Assembly: GCA_027459505.1 (NCBI GenBank)
Contig: DAIDIE010000016.1
Span: forward strand, 62,001-126,000
Length of the DNA stretch: 64,000 nucleotides
DNA from: Acidobacteriota bacterium
Lineage (GTDB): Bacteria; Acidobacteriota; Terriglobia; Terriglobales; SCQP01
Direction of reading: 5' to 3'
Positions 8,595 through 16,825 of the stretch are shown piece after piece. The notes beneath the pieces were generated by a model. It made no database searches. It saw nothing but the letters and a program-made list of their open reading frames with translations, and was not told where the DNA came from. The first letter of the stretch is position 1. Each line of letters opens with the position of its first letter. Both the position numbers and the translations under genes were made by a program.

Positions 8595-8630
8595 CGCAAA
8601 GCGGGGCTGCCATGGCAGCCCCGCTTTGCG
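8595..8630. terminator. Bidirectional palindromic terminator
   Basis: A perfect 36-bp palindrome, 18 bp per arm, centred on CCATGG, lies between the convergent ends of ftsH (+) and the M16 gene (-). It can fold on either transcript. T-tracts are short on both sides. Confidence 0.75.
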
Positions 8631-8646
8631 TTCTGGGCGCGTCGTC

Positions 8647-10146
8647 CTAGTGGCGGACTACCTTCGGTATTCCCTCGGCTGGGAACGTTCCCAAGATCTG
8701 CCCTCGCTCATTGAGGATCACCACTGGCGCCGGACTGAACTGGGTCAACGCCGCTTGGATCCGGGCCGCGTCTCCCACGACGATGATCGCCGCATGCGCC
8801 GGATGCATGTACTTTTGCGCCGCCGCACGCGCCTGCGCGGCCGTGACGCTTTGCACCCGCTGCACAAACCCGGAGAGATAACGCTCTCCCAGACTCTGCT
8901 CGGTGATCAACAAAAACTCGTCGGCGATTTCGCCCTGAGCCTGCAGGTTGCGCACAAAGCTTCCACTCAAATAGTTCTTCGCCTGGCGTAGAGCGTCGGC
9001 GGAAATCGGAGCGGAACGGAATTGCCGCAGCTGTTGCAGCGCGGCTGCGATCGCAGGGCCGGTGACCGCGTTGCGAACCTGCATCTCCACCAGCCAGGAG
9101 CCCCGCTTTAGCAAGGGCCGGTTGACGCTGTACACCCCGTAGGTATAGCCCAGCTTTTCACGCAGGTTCTCCATCAGCAGCGAGTTCATGCTGCCGCCCA
9201 GCACCTGGTTGGCCACCAGTAAGGGGAAGTAGTCGGGATTTTTGCGGGTCACACCCAGGTTGCCAATCACAATGGTCGCCTGCGCCGATCCAGGCCGGTT
9301 GACCAGATACACGCGCCTGGCCGCACTGCGCGGCAGTGCGCCTGTTTGGGGTGCGGGGGGTGAGCCAAACCGCCAATCACGGAAGTACTGATCGGCGAGT
9401 CCCCGTGCCTCGCCCCGGCTGATGTCGCCCACAACGATCAGCATCGCGTCATTGTTCGGAAGCAGCAATTGCTGGTGCAAGTCGATCAACTGTTGCCGCG
9501 TAATGGAGCGAATCGAGGACTCGGTGGGGGCGATCCAGGAGTAAGGATCGGAACCGTAGACCGCCTTGGCGAACTGCTGGGCTGCGAGGAACCCGGAAGA
9601 ACTGCGCCGCAGCGCCAATTCCTGCAGCATGTTCTGCTTGCGAAGCGCCACTTCGCCGGCGGGAAAAACCGGGTTCAAAACCACATCGGCCAGCAGGCGA
9701 AAGATGGCGTCTTTGTGGCTGGCAAGCCCTCCGGTACTGACGGAAAGGAAATCCGGTCCCGCCGCTCCCTGGATCGAGCCGCCGAACAGTGCCGCAGAGG
9801 CGGCAATCTGTTCCGCGCTGAACCCGCGCGTGCCCGAGGTCAGCAGGTGGGCCTCCGCCTGCAGCAGTCCAATCTCGCTGGGTTTGACCATCCGCCGCCC
9901 AGCTTTGACGGCGAAGCGCAGGCTGATCATTGGGAAGCGGTGATCCGAAACCACCACCAGCTTCAGACCATTGGGCAATTGGTCGGTGAACATCCGCGGG
10001 GGTTCATAGGAGGGCATGGGTCCTATGGACGGCGGCGCCTGCTGCGCGGAAATTGCGCCAGGGCTGGTTTGCGCGCCGCTTGGAAACCAAGCAATCAGCG
10101 CTGAAAACAGCGCCGTGGCCAAAACCGTTGCGCGGGTCGTTTTCAC
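8647..10146 (-). CDS. M16 family peptidase-like protein, catalytic motif lost
   Basis: 499 residues with an N-terminal signal peptide (hydrophobic stretch to about residue 25, then SGAQ). It has the two-lobed M16 (pitrilysin/processing-peptidase) fold signals: PNGLKLVVVSDHRFPMISLRFAVKAG near the N-terminus and a NYLSGSFVRNLQAQGEIAD region in the second half. The zinc motif HxxEH is missing; the aligned segment reads LLQAEAHLL, so it is probably the non-catalytic subunit. The GTG start overlaps the stop of the upstream HxxEH-bearing gene by 4 bp, which fits a two-subunit periplasmic or membrane-associated protease. Substrate unknown. Confidence 0.85.
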   Translation of the reverse strand: MKTTRATVLATALFSALIAWFPSGAQTSPGAISAQQAPPSIGPMPSYEPPRMFTDQLPNGLKLVVVSDHRFPMISLRFAVKAGRRMVKPSEIGLLQAEAHLLTSGTRGFSAEQIAASAALFGGSIQGAAGPDFLSVSTGGLASHKDAIFRLLADVVLNPVFPAGEVALRKQNMLQELALRRSSSGFLAAQQFAKAVYGSDPYSWIAPTESSIRSITRQQLIDLHQQLLLPNNDAMLIVVGDISRGEARGLADQYFRDWRFGSPPAPQTGALPRSAARRVYLVNRPGSAQATIVIGNLGVTRKNPDYFPLLVANQVLGGSMNSLLMENLREKLGYTYGVYSVNRPLLKRGSWLVEMQVRNAVTGPAIAAALQQLRQFRSAPISADALRQAKNYLSGSFVRNLQAQGEIADEFLLITEQSLGERYLSGFVQRVQSVTAAQARAAAQKYMHPAHAAIIVVGDAARIQAALTQFSPAPVVILNERGQILGTFPAEGIPKVVRH

Positions 10147-11525
10147 TGCTTGCCCCCATTCTGCTCTGGCTGGTCCAACACTTCCGCCACCAGTTTCGGG
10201 TCGAGGTATTTCGCCGCCGCGCGCTGCACGTCCGCCATGGTGACTTCGTTAATGCGCGCAAGAAAACGATTGGCGGCGGCCGGAGAATGGTCAACCAGGG
10301 CCGCAGTCGCGAGCATCTGCGCCCGTCCCAGTGTCGTTTCCTCGTTGCGGATCCAATCCGCCGCGATTTGCGCTCTGGCCATGCTCATTTCCGAACGTGA
10401 GGGCCCGTCATCGCCGATCTGCTGAATCTCAGCGAGGACCAGGTGCTTAATCCGTTCCGCGCTGCCGCCCTGCTTGTAAATGATTGAGCTGCCAAAAATT
10501 CCGGGTGAGCGGTAATCGGTGTAGTCGGCGGTCGGAAACCCGAGCCCGCCATCCACTGAAATAGCCAGTTTGTCGCGTTTGACCAGCAATTGATAAAGCC
10601 GGGAGCTCTTGCCGTTAAACAACAGCTCGCCCAGCAGCGTCATCGCATAAAAATCCTGCGAGTGCCGCTTGGGCCCTTGCCAGCTCAGCGCGATCTCCGG
10701 CAAATGCGCCTGCTTGTCCTGCAGCAGCAGCGGGGGTTGTGGCCGCACTTTCGGCTCTTTGGTGGAAACCTTGTTGGGGGCTGGAGCGCGGTTGGGAATC
10801 GCTCCGAAATAATGTTCCACCATCGCCTGCGCCGTGGCGGGTTTGAAATCACCGGCAATGACCAAAATGATGTTCCGCGGGGCGTAGTAAGTCCTGAAGA
10901 ACGCCTGGACTTCACTCAGCGTGGCCGCGTTCAGATCATGGAACGAGCCTATTACCGAATGCGCGTTATGCCAGTTGCGGAAGGTCGCGCGTGGAATGCC
11001 GGCGTAGAGAACAGCCCCGTAGGGAGCGTTGTCCACCCGGTAGCGCTTTTCCTCTTCCACGACCGCCACCTGGTTGTTCATATTTTTTTGTGTGACGTTC
11101 AGGTGCGCCAGCCGGTCCGAATCCAACCACATCAGGATGGGTAAGGCATTGCTCGGCATGGTTTCAAAGTAGAAGGTGTAGTCAACGTCGGTCTGCGCGT
11201 TATCTGTTCCCCCGTAGCCCTCCACCAGCCGGTCAAAAACACCCTTGGGGGCGTGCAGCGAGCCTTCAAACATGAGGTGCTCAAATAAATGAGCGAAACC
11301 GGCGTGGCCGGGCTGTTCGTCCCGGCTGCCCACCTTCACCATCATGGCTTCGGTCACCACCGGAACGGAATGATCCGGCGCGAGAATGACCTGCATGCCG
11401 TTTCCCAATTTGAAGGTCGTAAACGATACTGAAGCGTTGAGCGTTTGCTGCGCTTGCGCGCACGGCACACAAACGAGGGCCGCCAGCAGCAGTCCCAGGG
11501 ACAGACGGGCTTTGAGGACAAGCAT
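10143..11525 (-). CDS. M16 family zinc peptidase, catalytic subunit
   Basis: 460 residues. A signal peptide (MLVLKARLSLGLLLAALV, cleavage near AQA) directs export. The inverted zinc motif HLFEH is at residues 79-83 and a downstream glutamate cluster EEEKR at ~157-160 supplies the third ligand, as in insulinase/pitrilysin-like peptidases. The second lobe contains a NIILVIAGDF strand and a C-terminal KYLDPKLVAEVLDQPEQN segment. The open frame runs further upstream antisense to the maltokinase gene; the ATG at 11525 directly precedes the signal peptide and is preferred. It is coupled to the inactive partner through a GTGA overlap. The pair is divergent from the maltokinase gene with 108 bp between them. 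Confidence 0.9.
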   Translation of the reverse strand: MLVLKARLSLGLLLAALVCVPCAQAQQTLNASVSFTTFKLGNGMQVILAPDHSVPVVTEAMMVKVGSRDEQPGHAGFAHLFEHLMFEGSLHAPKGVFDRLVEGYGGTDNAQTDVDYTFYFETMPSNALPILMWLDSDRLAHLNVTQKNMNNQVAVVEEEKRYRVDNAPYGAVLYAGIPRATFRNWHNAHSVIGSFHDLNAATLSEVQAFFRTYYAPRNIILVIAGDFKPATAQAMVEHYFGAIPNRAPAPNKVSTKEPKVRPQPPLLLQDKQAHLPEIALSWQGPKRHSQDFYAMTLLGELLFNGKSSRLYQLLVKRDKLAISVDGGLGFPTADYTDYRSPGIFGSSIIYKQGGSAERIKHLVLAEIQQIGDDGPSRSEMSMARAQIAADWIRNEETTLGRAQMLATAALVDHSPAAANRFLARINEVTMADVQRAAAKYLDPKLVAEVLDQPEQNGGKQ

Positions 11526-11633
11526 AGAATCACCAAGGGCGTGAAGCGGCTTCCGATGTTCGGGGCAGCCGCAACGCAGCCGCGGAACCAACAGGGTGGC
11601 ACTGATTGTCATCCTATACCACACAGGGTTGAC

Positions 11634-13187
11634 ATGACATCCACCAGCTACCCCAACTACAAGCCCATTCAATTGGCGGCGCTGACGGAGTGGCGCTCTG
11701 CGGAAGTGCGCACCAACCTGCGCGCGTGGATTCCACGGCTGGCGCCCGCCTATCTGCCGTGGCAGCGTTGGTTTGCCAGCAAAGGACGAGCCATTGCCCA
11801 GGCGATGTTGCTGGATGCCATGCAGTTGGAGTTCAACGCCAGCGAGGCGGTGTGGGTCTGCCTGATCGAAGTGGAGTTGGAGCGTGGGGGCAAGGAGACC
11901 TATCTGCTTCCGCTGGTTCTCAGCCGTTCCGCGGAGCGTTCCGCCGAGGAGCGGGTGATCGCCAATCTGGGGCCCTCCAGCGCCGGCGAGCAGTTGCGGC
12001 TTCTGGATGGCGTTGCGGAAGCCAGCTTCCGCTCCCGGTGGCTGCAACTGCTGCTCAGCGATACAACCCTGACCGGCAAGTATGGTCAGCTTCGTTTCCA
12101 TACCGGTTCCGGCGCCGCCGACCGCCTGCCCGTGGTCGCGCATAGCCGCGTAGGCTCGGCCGAGCAGAGCAATAGCTCTCTGCAGTACTTCTCCGCGCCA
12201 GGTAATCCCCCGGCGATGTTGGCGAAATGTTTCCGCAAGCTCATGCCAGGTTTGAATCCCGATGTTGAGGTTACAGGTTTTCTTTCCCAGGCGGGCTTTC
12301 GTAATGTCCCCTGGCTGGCCGCCTGGGCCGAATATGCGACGCCGCTGGAGCGCTACACGCTTTCGGTGCTGCAACCCTTCGTGCCGAACGACGGTGACGG
12401 CTGGGAGTACATGCTGCGCCGTTTGGCCGTGATTTCCAGTATTCCCGATCTTGATGAGGAGATTGCCAGCCTTGCACAGCGCACTGCGGAAATGCACGCT
12501 TTGCTCGCCACCGGAGATGAGGCCGACTTCGTCCCCCAGCCCGTCTCGCCACGCGACATTCAGGAGTGGTCGCATTCCGTGCCGCTGCAGGCGCGGCAGT
12601 TTGCGGATGAATTGCGAAATTCCGGCCTGCCGTCCGGCATTTCCGCCATAGCGCAGCGCGTGGCGCCACTGTTGGAGCGGCTGGAATCGCTGCCGGAGTG
12701 GCTGCGCGGCTTACAAAGCGGGACGCGGAAGATCCGCATTCACGGCGATTACCATCTCGGTCAGGTTCTGCGGGTGCCCGGTGATTTTGTCATTGTGGAT
12801 TTCGAGGGCGAACCCGCCCGGCCCTTGGAGTTTCGCCGCCGCAAGCACAGCGTTCTCAAAGACGTGGCTGGAATGCTGCGCTCCTTCGACTATGCCGCCA
12901 ACGCGGCTCTGTTGGCGTTGCCCGAGGAGCAGCGCGCCGGGCGTGCCGGTCTGCTGCTGGGCTGGCGTGATCATGCGAGCGCATTTTACTGGAACGAATA
13001 TCAGCGTGCCCTTGCCGGGGCCAATCGCAACCACGTTCCACTCTTGCCGCAAAGCCCCGGCGAGTGCGCACGCGCTCTCGACTTTTTCGTTCTGGAAAAG
13101 GCCGTCTACGAACTCGGCTATGAACTCCACAATCGCCCTGGGTGGTTGTCGATTCCGCTGCAGGGACTGTTGCGTCTGCTGGGCTGA
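11634..13187 (+). CDS. mak: Maltokinase (aminoglycoside-phosphotransferase fold)
   Basis: 517 residues. It phosphorylates maltose to maltose-1-phosphate with ATP, the donor used by GlgE to build alpha-1,4-glucan. The N-terminal part has PRLAPAYLPWQRWFASKGRAI, typical of maltokinases. The kinase core has IHGDYHLGQVL (369-379) with the catalytic Asp at 372, followed by VIVDFEGEPARPLEFRRRKHSVLKDVAGMLRS, whose DFEGEP takes the metal-binding role. The ATG at 11634 is preceded by AGGG; the frame is open upstream but has no maltokinase character there. It is not fused to treS, unlike many homologues. A GlgM-like gene at 42.2 kb belongs to the same pathway. Confidence 0.9.
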   Translation: MTSTSYPNYKPIQLAALTEWRSAEVRTNLRAWIPRLAPAYLPWQRWFASKGRAIAQAMLLDAMQLEFNASEAVWVCLIEVELERGGKETYLLPLVLSRSAERSAEERVIANLGPSSAGEQLRLLDGVAEASFRSRWLQLLLSDTTLTGKYGQLRFHTGSGAADRLPVVAHSRVGSAEQSNSSLQYFSAPGNPPAMLAKCFRKLMPGLNPDVEVTGFLSQAGFRNVPWLAAWAEYATPLERYTLSVLQPFVPNDGDGWEYMLRRLAVISSIPDLDEEIASLAQRTAEMHALLATGDEADFVPQPVSPRDIQEWSHSVPLQARQFADELRNSGLPSGISAIAQRVAPLLERLESLPEWLRGLQSGTRKIRIHGDYHLGQVLRVPGDFVIVDFEGEPARPLEFRRRKHSVLKDVAGMLRSFDYAANAALLALPEEQRAGRAGLLLGWRDHASAFYWNEYQRALAGANRNHVPLLPQSPGECARALDFFVLEKAVYELGYELHNRPGWLSIPLQGLLRLLG

Positions 13188-13226
13188 TGATTGCGATCGG
13201 GGCACACAGCAAAAGGGTGCAGGAAC

Positions 13227-13877
13227 TCATTGCCGCAACGTGAAGGCCTTGCCAGCCGTGTCCGCCTCAGGGTGGCTGCATAACCGCAGGGCCCCGGCGT
13301 GCTGGCAGTAATGCAAGCGGCAAACGGTGCAGCAAAAAGCGCGCGGTGGCCGTGGCTGCAGCCGTTTGCCGCAGCGGCACACCCATCCCACGCAGCGCGC
13401 AGGGCAACCCGCCATCAGGGAATGTCCGGGAGCATCGTGGGTCAGCACCGCGCCTGCCGCGATGAGCGCGAATGGTCCCACTTCATGCCCGCACAAAATG
13501 GTACTGTTGGCGCCAATCGTGGCGCCCCGCCCAATGCCGGTTGGCAGGAGCGCTTCGCTCTCGCGCCTTAAGAACGCGCGCGGCGACAGATCATTGGTGA
13601 AAACCGCGTTGGGGCCAACGAAGACATCATCGGCGATGCGCACGCCGCGCCAGATGCTTACGCCATTCTTGATGGTTACGCCGTGGCCGATCTCCACCTC
13701 ATCTTCCAAAAAGCAGTGATCGCCGATATTGCACCCACATCCCACGCGCACGCCGGGTCGCAGATGAGCAAAGGCCCAGATGCGGGTACCCGATCCGATA
13801 TGCGGCGTTTCGACCAGCGCCTGGGGATGGATATACGGCGGCACCGCGACACTTACGGTGTGCTCCTCAGGGTTCAT
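13227..13877 (-). CDS. Left-handed beta-helix N-acetyltransferase (WbpD/WlbB-like)
   Basis: 216 residues. The first ~160 are hexapeptide repeats (IGSGTRIWAFAHLRPGVRVG, IGDHCFLEDEVEIGHGVTI, IGANSTILCGHEVG) typical of acetyl-CoA-dependent sugar acyltransferases acting on UDP-3-amino sugars. The C-terminal tail is Cys-rich (CRCGK...FCCTVC...CQH), a possible zinc ribbon. The ATG at 13877 has GGGAGG five to six bases upstream, and it overlaps the Gfo/Idh gene by 11 bp. The pair recalls WbpB/WbpD of diacetamido-uronate synthesis, but the aminotransferase of that pathway is not next to it. The role in polysaccharide precursor synthesis is inferred. Confidence 0.8.
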   Translation of the reverse strand: MNPEEHTVSVAVPPYIHPQALVETPHIGSGTRIWAFAHLRPGVRVGCGCNIGDHCFLEDEVEIGHGVTIKNGVSIWRGVRIADDVFVGPNAVFTNDLSPRAFLRRESEALLPTGIGRGATIGANSTILCGHEVGPFALIAAGAVLTHDAPGHSLMAGCPARCVGWVCRCGKRLQPRPPRAFCCTVCRLHYCQHAGALRLCSHPEADTAGKAFTLRQ

Positions 13878-14943
13878 TTGCACCTCCCGCCCCCACCGAC
13901 TTGAAATGCGGAGACTGGGTGATCTCCAGCGGCGCCGCCAGGACGGGCTTCATTGGCGAGCAGTTCTGCTCCCACGAGCGCTGCAGCCTTTCGAGCGTCT
14001 CGACCACCGAAATTCCAAAGGTCGCGTCGGAGCGCAGCGCCGTTCCCCCCCGAACCGCATTGATGAAATCACGCAATTCCAATTCCAGCGGTTCGCCCCG
14101 CTCCAGTACCGGGCTGGAGGCGTGAAAGCCACCCAGGCTGGGGTGGAAACGCTGCGCGTCAACGATGTTGGGGTACGCCGGATAAAAACGGAGTCTTTCC
14201 AGCGCCTGCGTGTCGTCCAGCACTGCTGTCGCGCGCGAAGCGCTGACTTGAATGCGCCGTGTTTTGACCGGAGCTGCCCAGCTTACTTCGACGTTGGCGA
14301 TTACCCCTGCGCCGAACTGCATCATGATGAAGGCGATGACCGGCACCGTTCCCGACCCTCCGGTATTGCCGTAGACGTAGACATGCGATGGGGTCTGCTG
14401 GAACCAATACTGCAGGATCGAGATGTCATGCACCGCCAGATCCCAGAGCACTCCCCAGGGCTGCAGGCGCGTGTCCCGGTTGAGCCGCTGCGAGCTGACT
14501 GCGCGTACCGTTCCCAGCACGCCCCGCTGTAACGCCGAGCGCAACGCCACCACCGCGGGGTTGTAGACGAAAGTGTGCCCAACGCCGAGTACGGCGCCCT
14601 TCTTCTGCGACAGTTCCCGCAACTCGCGCCCCTGTTCGCTTGCCAGACAGAGAGGCTTTTCCACTAACACATGCACGCCCTGTTCCAGTGCGCAACGTGC
14701 CAGTGCGTAGTGCGAGTCAATCGGCGTTGCCAGCACCAGGGCCTCGGCGCCGCTCTGCTGGAGCGCTTCCGGGACTCCGCAGTACGCCGGGACGTCCGGA
14801 TGCGCCCGCCGTAACCGCTGCCTTGCATGCGGCAACGGGTCGCAACAGGCCACCAGCTCTACTTCCTCGATTTCGCGTAGGGAGCGCACAATCATCGGTC
14901 CCCAGTACCCGTAACCCGCTACCGCCACTCGTGTTGCTTTCAT
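13867..14943 (-). CDS. Gfo/Idh/MocA family oxidoreductase (WbpB/WlbA-like)
   Basis: 358 residues. NAD(P)-dependent sugar or sugar-nucleotide oxidoreductase. The N-terminal Rossmann fold carries VAVAGYGYWGPMIVRSL, then ATPIDSHYALA, the catalytic-lysine signature VLVEKPLC and GVGHTFVYNPAV. The segment WDLAVHDISILQYW holds the conserved active-site His. In this setting the likely reaction is oxidation at C3 of a UDP-hexuronate or related sugar. The ATG at 14943 was preferred over an in-frame GTG 15 bp upstream because the fold begins immediately. It overlaps the acyltransferase gene and lies 67 bp downstream of the glycosyltransferase fusion. Confidence 0.85.
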   Translation of the reverse strand: MKATRVAVAGYGYWGPMIVRSLREIEEVELVACCDPLPHARQRLRRAHPDVPAYCGVPEALQQSGAEALVLATPIDSHYALARCALEQGVHVLVEKPLCLASEQGRELRELSQKKGAVLGVGHTFVYNPAVVALRSALQRGVLGTVRAVSSQRLNRDTRLQPWGVLWDLAVHDISILQYWFQQTPSHVYVYGNTGGSGTVPVIAFIMMQFGAGVIANVEVSWAAPVKTRRIQVSASRATAVLDDTQALERLRFYPAYPNIVDAQRFHPSLGGFHASSPVLERGEPLELELRDFINAVRGGTALRSDATFGISVVETLERLQRSWEQNCSPMKPVLAAPLEITQSPHFKSVGAGGANEP

Positions 14944-15010
14944 GCCCAGTTCCCCCACTCATCGTCTGAGGCGCCGGCCGCCGGCGATCAAGACACCTTA
15001 TGCAACGGCC

Positions 15011-16825
15011 CTAGTAATTTCCCGCCGCTCGCAACGCGTAATCCTCTTCAGGGGCCTTGACCGCATTCCTGGTGGTTCGTTCGCTGAATTCACCGGGTAC
15101 CAGCCCCCGCGCCGTGATCGAGCCGGTCACGAAGCGCCATGCCGTTTTCAACAAAATGTGAGCGTCCAGGCGCACACTCTGCGTTTGCAGGTAGCGCAAA
15201 TCCAGTTCCGTCTTCCGGGGTGTGCCCTCAGTGTCGCAGTAGCCCAATTCCAACTGAGCCAGTCCGGTGAGCCCAGGTCGCGCTGCGAAGCGCCGTGTGT
15301 AGCCGGGAATCTGCTGCGAAAAAAGGCGCGTGAACTCCGGCCGTTCCGGACGCGGTCCCACCAGGGTCATATCTCCGCGCAGTACATTCCACAACTGCGG
15401 CAGTTCGTCCCATCGCGTTTTGCGGAGGGCCGCCCCCAGCCGGGTCACGCGCTCGTCGCCGGCTACGGCAAAGCGCGGACCGCCCTGCTCGGCGTCTTCC
15501 ACCATGGTGCGCAGTTTCCACATCCGGAACCGCAGTCCATCCTTGCCGGTACGCCACTGCTGGTACAGTGGCGCGCCTGAACTCTCACCGAGGATCGCCA
15601 GCAGCAGCACGGCCAGCAATGGGGAGAGCAACAGCAGGCCGGCCGAGGAGAGTGCAATATCAAGGACTCGTTTCCCGCGCGCCCCTTTTGGCTTGGCCAT
15701 CGGTGGCATTCCGCTTTCGTTGCCACCGCTCCTGAAGAATACCGTCTGCCACCTCGCCGGTTCCCTGACTAGCTGTTCAGCGCACCGCAGGACCACGGCC
15801 GGGGCAATGCTCTTGAGACAGTCGCCGGTTGAGCAGCAGTAAGCGCTGCCGCGCAGACCCGCACTGGGGGAATAGCAGGGGCCGCAACCGGCGTAACCCT
15901 GGATGGCGAAGCCTCGGGTCCGCGGTGGATGCACCAGACGCGCCGAGGTGGGGCCGTAAAGCGCAATCACGGGAACACCGCGCGCGCTGGCCAGGTACAA
16001 CGGCAAGGAGTCGTTGGTGATCAGCAACTCCGCTCGCGAAATCAAAGCTGCGCTTTCTCGGATGCTGTGGCGTCGAGCTGTGTTCTCCGCCATCGTACCG
16101 GTCTGGCGGATAATCTCGCTACATTCGCTATCGTTCGCTCCTCCCACCAGAGCGACGACAGCGCCTTGCTGGGAGAGCGATCGCACGAGATCGACAAAGG
16201 AACTCACTGGCCAGCGGCGCGTCGGCATGCGTGACCAGCAGTTGGCGCCGCCGCCTGGCGCAACGACGATGCGGCGGCCGCTCAGTGGGGCCTGGGGTGT
16301 GCGCTCATGAGTGCTGCTGAGCCTCTCCCAGTACTCTTCCGCGGGCCTGAGCTCCTCGCCGGTAAGCTCTAGCCGCAGATCGTCAGGAAAGGAAAGAATT
16401 CCGATGGTCTGCAGCAGTGACCGCACTCGTGCGGCGCGTGAAACGCTTTCGTTCCAGGCCGTGCCCTGGGTGATAAAACGATCACCCCAGCTACCGCGGA
16501 AGCCCACGATGCTGTGCATTCCCGCCAACCGCGCCAACAGCGCGAGCGCGCCGCGCCGATGCAGCAAAATGAGGGTGGAGCGCCGCTGGCGACGCAACGC
16601 GCGCCATAAATCCCACAATCCCCCAATTCCCTGGGGCCGCACGCCCCAAACCTGCTGCGCATCCGGGTTACCCCTCAGCAGCGGCGCGCACTGATGGCTG
16701 GTAATCACGCCGACCTTGCCACCGCTTTGCCGCAACGCGCGCAATACCGGCGTCGCGGCCAGCACGTCTCCCATGGCGCCCAGTTTCAGCACGGTATAAG
16801 CCTTTGGCTGAGATGCGGTGTTCAT
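15011..16825 (-). CDS. Fusion of GT9 heptosyltransferase-like and polyprenyl-phosphate sugar-phosphate transferase domains
   Basis: 604 residues in one uninterrupted frame. Residues 1-350 resemble ADP-heptose:LPS heptosyltransferases (GT9): KLGAMGDVLAATPVLRAL, VVAPGGGANCWSRMPTRRWP and ITNDSLPLYLASARGVPVIALYGPTS. Residues ~375-565 are a bacterial sugar transferase (PF02397 type): KRVLDIALSSAGLLLLSPLL membrane helix, then FRMWKLRTMVEDAE, KTRWDELPQLWNVLRGDMTLVGPRP and RPGLTGLAQ. Such transferases start repeat-unit synthesis by loading a sugar phosphate onto undecaprenyl phosphate; the GT9 part would add a heptose-like sugar. The gene overlaps the upstream Wzy-like gene by 4 bp (ATGA). This domain pair is unusual. 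An internal ATG lies just before the second domain. Confidence 0.85.
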   Translation of the reverse strand: MNTASQPKAYTVLKLGAMGDVLAATPVLRALRQSGGKVGVITSHQCAPLLRGNPDAQQVWGVRPQGIGGLWDLWRALRRQRRSTLILLHRRGALALLARLAGMHSIVGFRGSWGDRFITQGTAWNESVSRAARVRSLLQTIGILSFPDDLRLELTGEELRPAEEYWERLSSTHERTPQAPLSGRRIVVAPGGGANCWSRMPTRRWPVSSFVDLVRSLSQQGAVVALVGGANDSECSEIIRQTGTMAENTARRHSIRESAALISRAELLITNDSLPLYLASARGVPVIALYGPTSARLVHPPRTRGFAIQGYAGCGPCYSPSAGLRGSAYCCSTGDCLKSIAPAVVLRCAEQLVREPARWQTVFFRSGGNESGMPPMAKPKGARGKRVLDIALSSAGLLLLSPLLAVLLLAILGESSGAPLYQQWRTGKDGLRFRMWKLRTMVEDAEQGGPRFAVAGDERVTRLGAALRKTRWDELPQLWNVLRGDMTLVGPRPERPEFTRLFSQQIPGYTRRFAARPGLTGLAQLELGYCDTEGTPRKTELDLRYLQTQSVRLDAHILLKTAWRFVTGSITARGLVPGEFSERTTRNAVKAPEEDYALRAAGNY

